Below the pieces are notes generated by a model. The model had not been told where the DNA came from. It did no database searches and was given only the letters and a program-made list of their open reading frames with translations. A DNA stretch of 45,521 nt from positions 1 to 45,521 of the forward strand of contig CANGNF010000042.1 of NCBI GenBank assembly GCA_947455205.1, written 5' to 3'. Positions 32,641-40,034 of the stretch are shown here, piece after piece; position 1 is the stretch's first letter; each line of letters starts with the position of its first letter. Source of the DNA: Acetobacteraceae bacterium. Lineage in GTDB: Bacteria > Pseudomonadota > Alphaproteobacteria > Acetobacterales > Acetobacteraceae. A program made the translations under genes and the position numbers.

Positions 32641-33612
32641 ATGGCCCATGTTGTCTGCCTGCGCCCCGTCCACCCCGATGCCCAGGCGCGCCTGCGCGAA
32701 GCCGGACACACGGTGGAGGTGCTGGACCCCGTGAACGAGACGACGATTGCCGCGCGCATCCCGGATGCGGAGGCGATCATCGTGCGCGCCACGCCGATCA
32801 ACGCCGCCTTCCTGGCGCATGCGCAGAAGCTGCGGATCTGCGCGCGGCACGGCGTGGGCTATGACGCGGTGGACGTGCCGGCGCTGACCGCGCGCGGCAT
32901 TCCGCTGACCGTGACGCCGGATGCGAATGCCGCCAGCGTCGCCGAGCACGCGATGATGCTGATGCTGAACATCGCCCGCGGCACCTTCGAGTATGACCGC
33001 AAGACCAAGCAGGGCGAGTGGAGCAATCCGCCGGTGCCGACGACCTTCGACCTTGGCGGCAAGACCGTGCTGGTGGTGGGCTTCGGGCGTATCGGCGGGC
33101 GCGTGGCCAGGCTGTGCAAGGCCTTCGACATGCGGGTGCTGGTGCACGACCCGTACATTCCGCAGAACACCATCAAGGGCGCCGGCTTCATCCCGTGCAA
33201 GGTGCTGGCCGAGGGGCTGGCCGAGGCGGACGTGGTGACGACGCATCTGCCGAGCAACGAGAAGACGCGCGGCAGCGTGAATGGCGAGTTCTTCGCCAGC
33301 ATGAAGCAGGGCGCGACCTACATCAACACCGCCCGCGGCACGCTGGTGGATGAGGCGGCGCTGGCCGGCGCGCTGACCAGCGGCCACCTGAAGGCGGCGG
33401 GCCTGGACGTGTTCTGGGAGGAGCCGATGAACCCGGCCAACCCGCTGCTGAAGGCGCCGAACGTGGTGATGACGCCGCACAGCGCCGCCGCGACGGAACA
33501 GGGTCTGTACCGCATGGCGATGAGCTGCGCCGAGAGCATCATCCAGGTGTTCGAGAACCGGCTGGACCCCGATGTGGTGATCAACCAGGAGGTGCTGCGT
33601 GGCAACCGATAA
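32641..33612 (+). CDS. D-2-hydroxyacid dehydrogenase (SerA/phosphoglycerate-dehydrogenase-like)
   Basis: The 323-residue NAD-dependent enzyme has the Rossmann motif VLVVGFGRIGGRVARL, catalytic Arg in YINTARGTLVDEAALAGAL, a Glu in the ADVVTTHLPSNEKT / VFWEEP region, and the active-site His in MTPHSAAATEQGLYRM. Length and domain order fit hydroxyacid dehydrogenases without the C-terminal ACT domain of SerA. It lies inside the catabolic series and overlaps the PrpD gene by 14 bases, so it more likely interconverts a 2-oxo/2-hydroxy acid of that pathway than takes part in serine synthesis. Confidence 0.88.
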   Translation: MAHVVCLRPVHPDAQARLREAGHTVEVLDPVNETTIAARIPDAEAIIVRATPINAAFLAHAQKLRICARHGVGYDAVDVPALTARGIPLTVTPDANAASVAEHAMMLMLNIARGTFEYDRKTKQGEWSNPPVPTTFDLGGKTVLVVGFGRIGGRVARLCKAFDMRVLVHDPYIPQNTIKGAGFIPCKVLAEGLAEADVVTTHLPSNEKTRGSVNGEFFASMKQGATYINTARGTLVDEAALAGALTSGHLKAAGLDVFWEEPMNPANPLLKAPNVVMTPHSAAATEQGLYRMAMSCAESIIQVFENRLDPDVVINQEVLRGNR

Positions 33613-34972
33613 TCCCCTCCTCGCGCTGGCGGCGCATGGCGCTTCCTGGCGCACGCGGGAGCTGACGCCGCATGTGGCGCATCATGCGCGGCGCGCGCTG
33701 ATCGACTGGTTCGCAGCGCTGCTGCCGGGCTGCCTGCATCCGCCGGCGACGCTGTTGAGCGCGGCGATGGCGGGCGAGCGCGGCACCGGGCGCGCGATCA
33801 ACTACGTGGATGGCAATACCGGCGGCACGCGCTACGCCGCGCTGCTGAACGCCACGGCCAGCCACACGGTTGAGTTCGATGATATCTTCCGGGATGCCGG
33901 GTATCATCCGGGCTGCCCGACGATTGGCGCGGCGCTGGCCTGTGCGCAGGCCCAGGGGTCCACGCTGGAGGAACTGCTGCGGGCGATCACCGCGGGGTAT
34001 GAGGTGAGCTGCCGCATCGGCATGGCGGTGCAGCCTTCGCACTACAAGTACTGGCACACCACCGGCACGGTCGGCACCTTCGGCGCCGCCGCCGCCGTGG
34101 CGCTGCTGCTGGGCGCGGATGAGAAGCGGATAGCGCATGCGATCGCCACCGCCGCCACCTTTGCCGGCGGCCTGCAGCAGGCGTTCCGCAGCGACGGCAT
34201 GAGCAAGCCGCTGCATCCGGGGCACGCCGCCGATGCCGGCGCGCTGGCGGGCATTGCCGGCGCGGCCGGCGTGACCGGCGCGCTGGACGTGTTGCATGGC
34301 CCGGTGGGCTTTGCGGCGGCGACCAGCGAGGATACCGGCAAGTGGCACAAGGCGCTGGCCGATCTCGACCGCGTCTGCATCACTGAGATGACGTTCAAGA
34401 ACCATGGCTGCTGCGGCCATATCTTTGCCGGGTTGGATGGCGTGCGCGATTTGCAGCTGGCCAACAAGTTCGCGGCCGAGGATGTGGCCAAGGTGCATAT
34501 CGGTGGCTACTCCGCCACCAAGGATGTGTGCGACCGGCCGAGCGTGAACAGCGAGCAGGAAGCGCGCTTCTCGGCGCAGTACACCGTGGGCGCCATGCTG
34601 GTGCTGGGCGGCGTGCGCGTGGCGGCGTTTGAGCCGGCGAACCTGAACAACCCGGCCATTCGCGCCGTGATGCCCAAGGTCAGCGTCAGCATGGACCCCG
34701 AACTGGCCGACGCCTACCCGGGCAAGCGCGCCGCCAAGGTGTGGATCACGCTGAAGGATGGGCGCGAACTGTACCACTACGCACCAACCCGCAAGGGCGA
34801 CCCGGACGCGCCGCTTTCCGATGCCGAACTCGGCGACAAGTTCTCCGAGTTGACGGTGCCGGTGATCGGTGAGGCGGCCTCCACCGCGCTGCTGGACGCG
34901 CTGTGGCACAGCGACGCGCTGCCTGGCCAGGTGCCGCTGCTGGCCAACGCGCACAAGCACGCGGCCGAGTAG
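33599..34972 (+). CDS. MmgE/PrpD-family protein
   Basis: The 457-residue protein starts at a GTG 14 bases inside the upstream gene. The family includes 2-methylcitrate dehydratase, cis-aconitate decarboxylase and iminodisuccinate epimerase. Motifs are ALIDWFAALLPG near the N-terminus, NATASHTVEFDDIFRDAGYHP (Asp/His catalytic region), AITAGYEVSCRIGMAV, FRSDGMSKPLHPGHAADAG, and TFKNHGCCGHIFAGLDGV. The double Cys and His of the last are typical. Which dehydratase or epimerase reaction it does is not evident. It sits with a Bug protein and a hydroxyacid dehydrogenase, a frequent grouping in carboxylate catabolism. Confidence 0.88.
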   Translation: MATDNPLLALAAHGASWRTRELTPHVAHHARRALIDWFAALLPGCLHPPATLLSAAMAGERGTGRAINYVDGNTGGTRYAALLNATASHTVEFDDIFRDAGYHPGCPTIGAALACAQAQGSTLEELLRAITAGYEVSCRIGMAVQPSHYKYWHTTGTVGTFGAAAAVALLLGADEKRIAHAIATAATFAGGLQQAFRSDGMSKPLHPGHAADAGALAGIAGAAGVTGALDVLHGPVGFAAATSEDTGKWHKALADLDRVCITEMTFKNHGCCGHIFAGLDGVRDLQLANKFAAEDVAKVHIGGYSATKDVCDRPSVNSEQEARFSAQYTVGAMLVLGGVRVAAFEPANLNNPAIRAVMPKVSVSMDPELADAYPGKRAAKVWITLKDGRELYHYAPTRKGDPDAPLSDAELGDKFSELTVPVIGEAASTALLDALWHSDALPGQVPLLANAHKHAAE

Positions 34973-34973
34973 C

Positions 34974-35531
34974 GTGCTGCCGCTGGCGCTGGACCTCGGC
35001 AGCTGGCCGGTTCTGCTGGTGGGCGATGGCCCGGCGGCACTGAAGCGGCTGGACCTGCTGCGGGCTTCCGGCGCTGCGGATTTGACCGTGTATGCGGCCG
35101 AACCCTCGGCGGCGCTGCGCGCGGCGGCACCGGGGGTGATCCCGCGCATGCCGACCGACGCGGAGGTGATCGCGGCGCGTGTGCTGTTCCTGGCGGGTTT
35201 GCCGGATGCCGAGAATGAGCGCCTGGTGGCGCTTGGCCGCGCGCATCGGGTGCTGTGCAATGCGGAGGACGTGCCGCATCTGTGCGACGCCTATGCGCTG
35301 GCCACCGTGCGGCGGGGCAACCTGGTGCTGGCGATTTCCACCGAAGGCAAGAGCCCGGCTGTCGCGCGCATCCTGCGGCAATGGCTGGAAAAGCGCTTCG
35401 GCCCGGAATGGGAACAGCACCTGGAAGCCGCGGCGGCGCAGCGCAACCGCTTGCGCGCCGAGGGTGCGTCGCCACCTGCCATCACAGCCGCAACCGCCGC
35501 CCTGTTGGCGCCCTACCTGGAGCATGACTGA
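34974..35531 (+). CDS. CysG N-domain-like protein (precorrin-2 dehydrogenase/ferrochelatase family)
   Basis: The 185-residue protein starts at a GTG one base after the previous stop; the frame from 34869 lies mostly inside that gene. LALDLGSWPVLLVGDGPAAL fits the Rossmann start of the siroheme-synthase N-domain (usually GGGxVA). RVLCNAEDVPHLCDAYALAT keeps an Asp where CysG has its catalytic one. GNLVLAISTEGKSPAVARIL is the family's conserved block. It is shorter than Met8/CysG-N (about 205-215) and has no SUMT domain. It shares a base with the start of the LLM gene. A siroheme role, or a divergent NAD-binding role, are both possible. Confidence 0.75.
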   Translation: MLPLALDLGSWPVLLVGDGPAALKRLDLLRASGAADLTVYAAEPSAALRAAAPGVIPRMPTDAEVIAARVLFLAGLPDAENERLVALGRAHRVLCNAEDVPHLCDAYALATVRRGNLVLAISTEGKSPAVARILRQWLEKRFGPEWEQHLEAAAAQRNRLRAEGASPPAITAATAALLAPYLEHD

Positions 35532-36565
35532 TGAAGTTCGGCATCTTCGACCAGAACGACGCCGGCGTGCTGCCATTCGGCGAGCACTACGAGGCGCGGC
35601 TGAAGCTGTGCGAGGCCTATGACCGGCTGGGCTTCACCACCTATCACCTGAGCGAGCATCACGCGACGCCGCTGAGCTACACGCCCTCCACCGGCGTGTT
35701 CCTGTCCGCCGTGGCGCAACGGACCAAGACGCTGCGCTTCGGGCCGCTGGTGTATATTTTGCCGCTGCGGCATCCGCTGCAATTGGCGGAAGAGATCTGC
35801 ATGCTGGACCAGATGTCCGGCGGGCGGCTGGAACTCGGCATCGGCCGCGGCGCGGTGCCGCATGAGCTCCGCCACCACGGCGTGGACCCCAGCGTGGCGG
35901 TGCCGATGTATCGGGAAGCGTTGCAGGTGCTGCTGCAGGCGCTGACCCAGCCGAGCGTGGACTTCGCCGGGCAGTACTACACCTACAAGGACGTGCCGAT
36001 GGTGCTGCGCCCGGTGCAGCAGCCGCATCCGCCGCTGTGGTACGGCGTCTCCGCTGCCGATGCGGCGGTGTGGCCGGCGCAGAACGCGGTCAACATCGTC
36101 TGCAACGGGCCGGTCGGCCGCGTGGCGGAGATCGTGGCGCGCTACAAGGCGGAATGGGCGGCGCTGGGCAAGCCGGCGGCCACCCTGCCCTGCCTGGGGC
36201 TATCCCGCGCGGTGGTGATCGGCGAAACCGATGCCGAGGCGCTGGAGCAGGCGCGTATCGGCTGGAAGCGCTACAGCGAAAGCTTCTACGTGCTGTGGAA
36301 GCGCCACGGCAGCATGCCGCAATACGCGCGCACGCCGGAGGATTTCGCCGAGATGATCGAGGCGGGCACCGGCTTCGCCGGCACCGTCTCCACCGTGCGC
36401 GACGCGCTGCTGGCCCAGGCGCGCGAGACCAGCGCGAACTACGTCGTCAGCCGCTTCGCCTTCGGCGACATGACGCCGGACCAGGCGCTGCGCAGCGCCA
36501 CGCTGTTTGCCAATGAAATCATGCCCGCGCTGCGGGAACAGGAGGATCAACGCCATGCTGCCTGA
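35531..36565 (+). CDS. LLM-class flavin-dependent oxidoreductase
   Basis: The 344-residue luciferase-like monooxygenase has a TIM barrel with the usual marks: MKFGIFDQNDAG at the start, TTYHLSEHHATPLSYTPSTG, LRFGPLVYILPLRHPLQLAE, and the FMN-binding MSGGRLELGIGRGAVPHEL. Enzymes of this class add oxygen to sulfonates, amines or aldehydes using reduced flavin from a separate reductase, which is not seen nearby. It is translationally coupled at both ends (TGATG with the upstream gene, an 11-base overlap with the hydrolase). A second LLM at 38811-39842 has a related layout. Confidence 0.88.
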   Translation: MKFGIFDQNDAGVLPFGEHYEARLKLCEAYDRLGFTTYHLSEHHATPLSYTPSTGVFLSAVAQRTKTLRFGPLVYILPLRHPLQLAEEICMLDQMSGGRLELGIGRGAVPHELRHHGVDPSVAVPMYREALQVLLQALTQPSVDFAGQYYTYKDVPMVLRPVQQPHPPLWYGVSAADAAVWPAQNAVNIVCNGPVGRVAEIVARYKAEWAALGKPAATLPCLGLSRAVVIGETDAEALEQARIGWKRYSESFYVLWKRHGSMPQYARTPEDFAEMIEAGTGFAGTVSTVRDALLAQARETSANYVVSRFAFGDMTPDQALRSATLFANEIMPALREQEDQRHAA

Positions 36566-37682
36566 ATCGAATCCGGAAGCCCTCGGCCTCGACCCCGCGC
36601 CGCTCGCGCGGCTCTGCGCCACCATCGAGCGCCACATCGCCGAGGGCTATCACCCCGGCGCGCAGCTGGCCATTGCGCGGCATGGCGAGATGGCGCTGTA
36701 CAAGTCCTTCGGCAAGGCCAGCATCGGGCCGGACAAGGCGGCGGACGACCGCACCATGTTCCTGATGTATTCGAACACCAAGGTCGTCACCACCTGCGCG
36801 ATCTGGCAGCTGGTGGAAGACGGGCTGCTGCGCTTCACGGATACGGTGGCCAGCGTGCTGCCGGGCTTCGAGGCGAACGGCAAGGGCGACATCACCATCA
36901 TCCAGCTGCTGTCGCACCAGGGCGGCTTCCCGTCCTCGATGCCGAACGCGAAGGTGTGGGGCGACCAGGCGGAGCTGCGGCGCCAGGTCTGTGCCTTCAC
37001 GCTGGAATGGACGCCTGGTTCGCGCGTGCACTACCACCCGACCGCCGCGCATTGGGTCTGCGCCGCGATCATCAATGAGCTGACCGGCCGCGACTTCCGC
37101 GACGTGATCCGCGAGCGGATCATCATGCCGTTGGGGCTGGGCGAGGAGCTGTATATCGGCACGCCCGAGAGCGAGCAGGGGCGTTGCGCCGACATCTACG
37201 ACACCACCGGGCCGCACAAGTTCACCGTGCGCGCGCCGGAAGCGACCAGCGCCTTCAAGCTCTCCGGCGTGCCCGGTGGCGGCGGCTATGGCACGGCGCG
37301 GGCGATGGCGACCTTCTACCAGGCGCTGGGCAATGGCGGTGAGCTGAACGGCGTGCGGCTGGTGAGCCCGCGGATGATGGAATACGTCACCCGCAACTTC
37401 ACCGGCGACCGGCTGGACACCAACATGGGCTTTGCGATGAACCGCGGCCTGGGCCCGCATTCGCGCGGCGAGCAGGACGTGATCCGCGGCCTGGGCACGC
37501 TGGCGCACCCGGCGACGTTCGGCCATGGCGGCGTTGGCTCCAGCTATTGCTGGGCGGACCCGGAGAGCGGGCTGTCCTTCGCCTTCTTCAGCAATTGCCG
37601 GCAGGACCAGGATGGCGGCGCCTGGCACAATGGCCGGATGGAGACGCTCTCCAACTTGGCGCACGCTTCCATCGTGGAGTAG
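36555..37682 (+). CDS. Beta-lactamase-fold serine hydrolase
   Basis: The 375-residue protein starts at an ATG eight bases after AGGAGGA. It belongs to the class C beta-lactamase / EstB / DD-peptidase-like family. The nucleophile motif SxxK is SNTK in MYSNTKVVTTCAIW. The Tyr of the second motif is probably in RVHYHPTAAHWVCAAI, and the third is HGG in FGHGGVGSSYCW. No signal peptide is present, which suggests a cytoplasmic esterase or amidase rather than a cell-wall enzyme. It is the last gene of the plus-strand series and may cleave an ester or lactone in the pathway. Confidence 0.85.
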   Translation: MLPESNPEALGLDPAPLARLCATIERHIAEGYHPGAQLAIARHGEMALYKSFGKASIGPDKAADDRTMFLMYSNTKVVTTCAIWQLVEDGLLRFTDTVASVLPGFEANGKGDITIIQLLSHQGGFPSSMPNAKVWGDQAELRRQVCAFTLEWTPGSRVHYHPTAAHWVCAAIINELTGRDFRDVIRERIIMPLGLGEELYIGTPESEQGRCADIYDTTGPHKFTVRAPEATSAFKLSGVPGGGGYGTARAMATFYQALGNGGELNGVRLVSPRMMEYVTRNFTGDRLDTNMGFAMNRGLGPHSRGEQDVIRGLGTLAHPATFGHGGVGSSYCWADPESGLSFAFFSNCRQDQDGGAWHNGRMETLSNLAHASIVE

Positions 37683-37689
37683 CGGCGCT

Positions 37690-37716
37690 ACCCGGCCCGC
37701 GCGGTGCGGGGGCCGG
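37690..37716. terminator. GC-rich hairpin after the catabolic operon
   Basis: CCCGGCCCGC and GCGGGGGCCGGG can pair around a short GCGGT-like loop just after the hydrolase stop. It stands between converging genes, but no T tract follows. It may help end transcription or protect the 3' end. The rest of the gap (37717-37860) shows nothing else. Confidence 0.35.
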
Positions 37717-37860
37717 GACTGCCAAGGCGGGGCGCCCGGCGATGTGGCGGGCACCTGCAGCCCAACCAGCGGCGAGGCGTACCATCCAACGGTGGCGCGT
37801 TCTGCGCCGGCTGCGCTCCCGCATCACGCGCCGCGATCTGGCGCGGATGCCTGTCGCGCC

Positions 37861-38814
37861 TCAGCGCGCGGCGCGGATCCCCGTCGCGGCGGCGACCTCG
37901 CCCCAGATGCGGTCTTCCTCGGCCAGCCGGGCGTTGAATTGCGCGGGCAGGCTGCCCACCGGCTCGAAGCCCCAGTCACGCACGCGCTGGGCGGCGGCCG
38001 GCTGGTGCAGGCCGTCGTGGATCGCCTTGCCCAGCAGTTCCACGATCTCCGGCGGGGTGCCGACGGGGGCGAAGAAGCCCTGCCAGATCAGCGGATTGAA
38101 GTTGCGGTAGCCAAGCTCCGTGAAGCTGGGCACCTGCGGCAGCGCCGCCAGCCGGCCGGGGCCAGACGTGCCGAGGATGCGGAGGTTGCCGGTGTGCAGC
38201 TGCGACGACGCCGAGGAGGTGTCGATGAACACGCAGCAGACATGGCCGCCCAGCAGGTTGGTCAGCAGCCCGTTGCGGATCGGCACATGGGTGAAGCGCA
38301 GCCCGGCCTGCTGGCCGAACAGCGCGGCGAAGAGATGCGCCGAGGAGCCGTGGCCGTAATTGCCGATGGGGATCTCGTCCGGCTGGCGCTTGGCCCAGGT
38401 GACGAACTCGGCCAGCGAGGTGGCCGGCACCATGGCCGGGTTGACCATCAGGATGTTGCCGCCGGCATTCATCTGGCTGAGGCCGACCAGGTCGCGGCGG
38501 GCGCGATAGGGCGTCTCGGGTTCGATATGCGGCAGCGTCATGATGGCGGAGGTGGCGGAGAGGATGGTCATGCCATCCGGCCGCGCCCGCGCCACGGTGG
38601 TGACGGCGACGACGCCGCCACCGGAAGGCATGGGTTCCACCACCACGGTGCGGCCCAGCAGCTCCTGCATCAGCGAGGCGACGAGGCGCGACGGCGCGTC
38701 GGTGCCGCCGCCGGCCGCACCGGTCATGATCATGCGGATCGGCCGATCGGGGAGGATAGGCTGGGCGAAGGCGGGCGCGGCCAGCAGCAGCAGCGCCAGG
38801 ACCAGCCGGATCAT
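37861..38814 (-). CDS. Bug/TctC-family periplasmic binding protein
   Basis: The 317-residue protein has a signal peptide MIRLVLALLLLAAPAFAQ. The family frame is there: ILPDRPIRMIMTGAAGGGTD, VVVEPMPSGGGVVAVTTVAR, and GFFAPVGTPPEIVELLGKAI. The usual DxxKDFxPI segment is replaced by YRARRDLVGLSQM, so it is more divergent than the two other Bug proteins in this window. Its ATG overlaps the stop of the LLM gene upstream by four bases, so binding protein and oxygenase are likely co-expressed and act on the same compound. Confidence 0.88.
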   Translation of the reverse strand: MIRLVLALLLLAAPAFAQPILPDRPIRMIMTGAAGGGTDAPSRLVASLMQELLGRTVVVEPMPSGGGVVAVTTVARARPDGMTILSATSAIMTLPHIEPETPYRARRDLVGLSQMNAGGNILMVNPAMVPATSLAEFVTWAKRQPDEIPIGNYGHGSSAHLFAALFGQQAGLRFTHVPIRNGLLTNLLGGHVCCVFIDTSSASSQLHTGNLRILGTSGPGRLAALPQVPSFTELGYRNFNPLIWQGFFAPVGTPPEIVELLGKAIHDGLHQPAAAQRVRDWGFEPVGSLPAQFNARLAEEDRIWGEVAAATGIRAAR

Positions 38815-39842
38815 GCCGCCACGGCCTCACGCGCGAAGGCGGGCATCACTTCGCGGACGAAGAGTTCGACCGAGCGCTTGCTCTCGCTCGGCACCATGTC
38901 GCCGAAGGCGAAGCGGCAGAGGAGGTAGTTGATGCCGCTGGCCGGGATGTCCTTGGCCAGAATGTCGCGCATGGTGCTGGGCGAGCCGCAGAAGGCCTGG
39001 CCGCGCGCGGCCATGTCGTCCCAGGTGGGCGGGAAGTTGGCGTTGGGTGGAATGCCGCCGCGCAGCTTCCACAGGTACATGAAGCTCTCGATCCACTTCA
39101 GGTAGGCGCGGCGGGCCAGGGCCAGGGCTTCCGCGTCGGTCTCGGCCACCACCAGGTGGCGGCTGGTGCCGATCATCGGCAGCGTGGCGTCGCTGCGGCC
39201 CAGCGCCGACCATTCCTGGCGGTAGCGGTCCGCCACCGCGCGCATCGGGCCGGCCGGCAGGTTGCCGACGACGTTGACCTGGTTCTCGGCGCACCAGGGC
39301 ACGCCATCAGGCCGGGCGATGCCGTACCACAGCGGCGGGTGCGGCTTCTGCACCGGGCCGACGGTGATGGGCACGGCGTCGAAGTGGTAGAACTCGCCGT
39401 GGTGGGTCAGCTCCTGGCCCTCGCTGGCCAGCATGCGCAGGATCACGCCCAGCGCCTCGATGTACTGGGCCTGCACCTTGTCGGGCTCCAGGCCGTAGAA
39501 GCGCACCTCGTGCGGGGAGATGCCGCGGCCGACGCCGATCTCAAGCCTGCCGCCGGACATGTGGTCCAGCATGCAGATCTCCTCGAACAGGCGGAGCGGG
39601 TGGTACAGCGGCAGCGTGTAGACCAGCGGGCCGAAGCGCAGCCGCTCGGTGCGCTGCGCCAGGGCGGCCAGGAAGACGCTGGGGGAGGAGGCGGCGCCGA
39701 GCGGGGTGCTGTGGTGCTCGGCCTGGTGGTAGGCGTGGAAGCCGGCGGCGTCGTAGATCTCGCCCAGCATCAGCCGATGCTCGAAATCCTCGCCCAGCGT
39801 GCCGGGGCCGCGGTCCAGGTGGTCGAAGACGCCGAAGCGCAT
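38811..39842 (-). CDS. LLM-class flavin-dependent oxidoreductase
   Basis: The 343-residue enzyme starts at an ATG with AAGGGA eight bases upstream. It shows MRFGVFDHLDRG, FHAYHQAEHHSTPLG, LRFGPLVYTLPLYHPLRLFE and the FMN-site MSGGRLEIGVGRGISPHEV, followed by VQKPHPPLWYGIARP. It is clearly related to the LLM protein at 35531-36565 throughout, so the two are probably paralogues. It is the first gene of a two-gene unit with a Bug protein. Substrate unknown; a flavin reductase is not seen nearby. Confidence 0.88.
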   Translation of the reverse strand: MRFGVFDHLDRGPGTLGEDFEHRLMLGEIYDAAGFHAYHQAEHHSTPLGAASSPSVFLAALAQRTERLRFGPLVYTLPLYHPLRLFEEICMLDHMSGGRLEIGVGRGISPHEVRFYGLEPDKVQAQYIEALGVILRMLASEGQELTHHGEFYHFDAVPITVGPVQKPHPPLWYGIARPDGVPWCAENQVNVVGNLPAGPMRAVADRYRQEWSALGRSDATLPMIGTSRHLVVAETDAEALALARRAYLKWIESFMYLWKLRGGIPPNANFPPTWDDMAARGQAFCGSPSTMRDILAKDIPASGINYLLCRFAFGDMVPSESKRSVELFVREVMPAFAREAVAA

Positions 39843-39911
39843 GGCGCGTTTCCCTTGCTGCGCGGTCGCCGATGGCGGGCCGCTGTTGCGGGGAGGGTAG
39901 CACGCTCGGCG

Positions 39912-39993
39912 CGACCGGCCAGTGGCCGGTCGTCGCCCCCTGCGCGGCCGGCCAGTAGGCCGGTCGTCGCACGCGCGAACGCGGTCGCGTTCG
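39912..39993. repeat. Cluster of three perfect or near-perfect stem-loops
   Basis: Three hairpins stand in a row: CGACCGGCC-AGT-GGCCGGTCG (39912-39932), CCGGCC-AGTA-GGCCGG (39948-39963) and CGAACGCG-GT-CGCGTTCG (39976-39993). The first two also form a direct repeat of about 22 bases (CCGGCCAGT(A)GGCCGGTCGTCGC). They lie between the end of the chemoreceptor gene and the start of the LLM gene, both on the minus strand. No T tract follows on either strand. Confidence 0.75.
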
Positions 39994-40034
39994 TGGCACC
40001 CGCGGCCAGCTACGCGCCGCCCGTCGCGCGCGTC

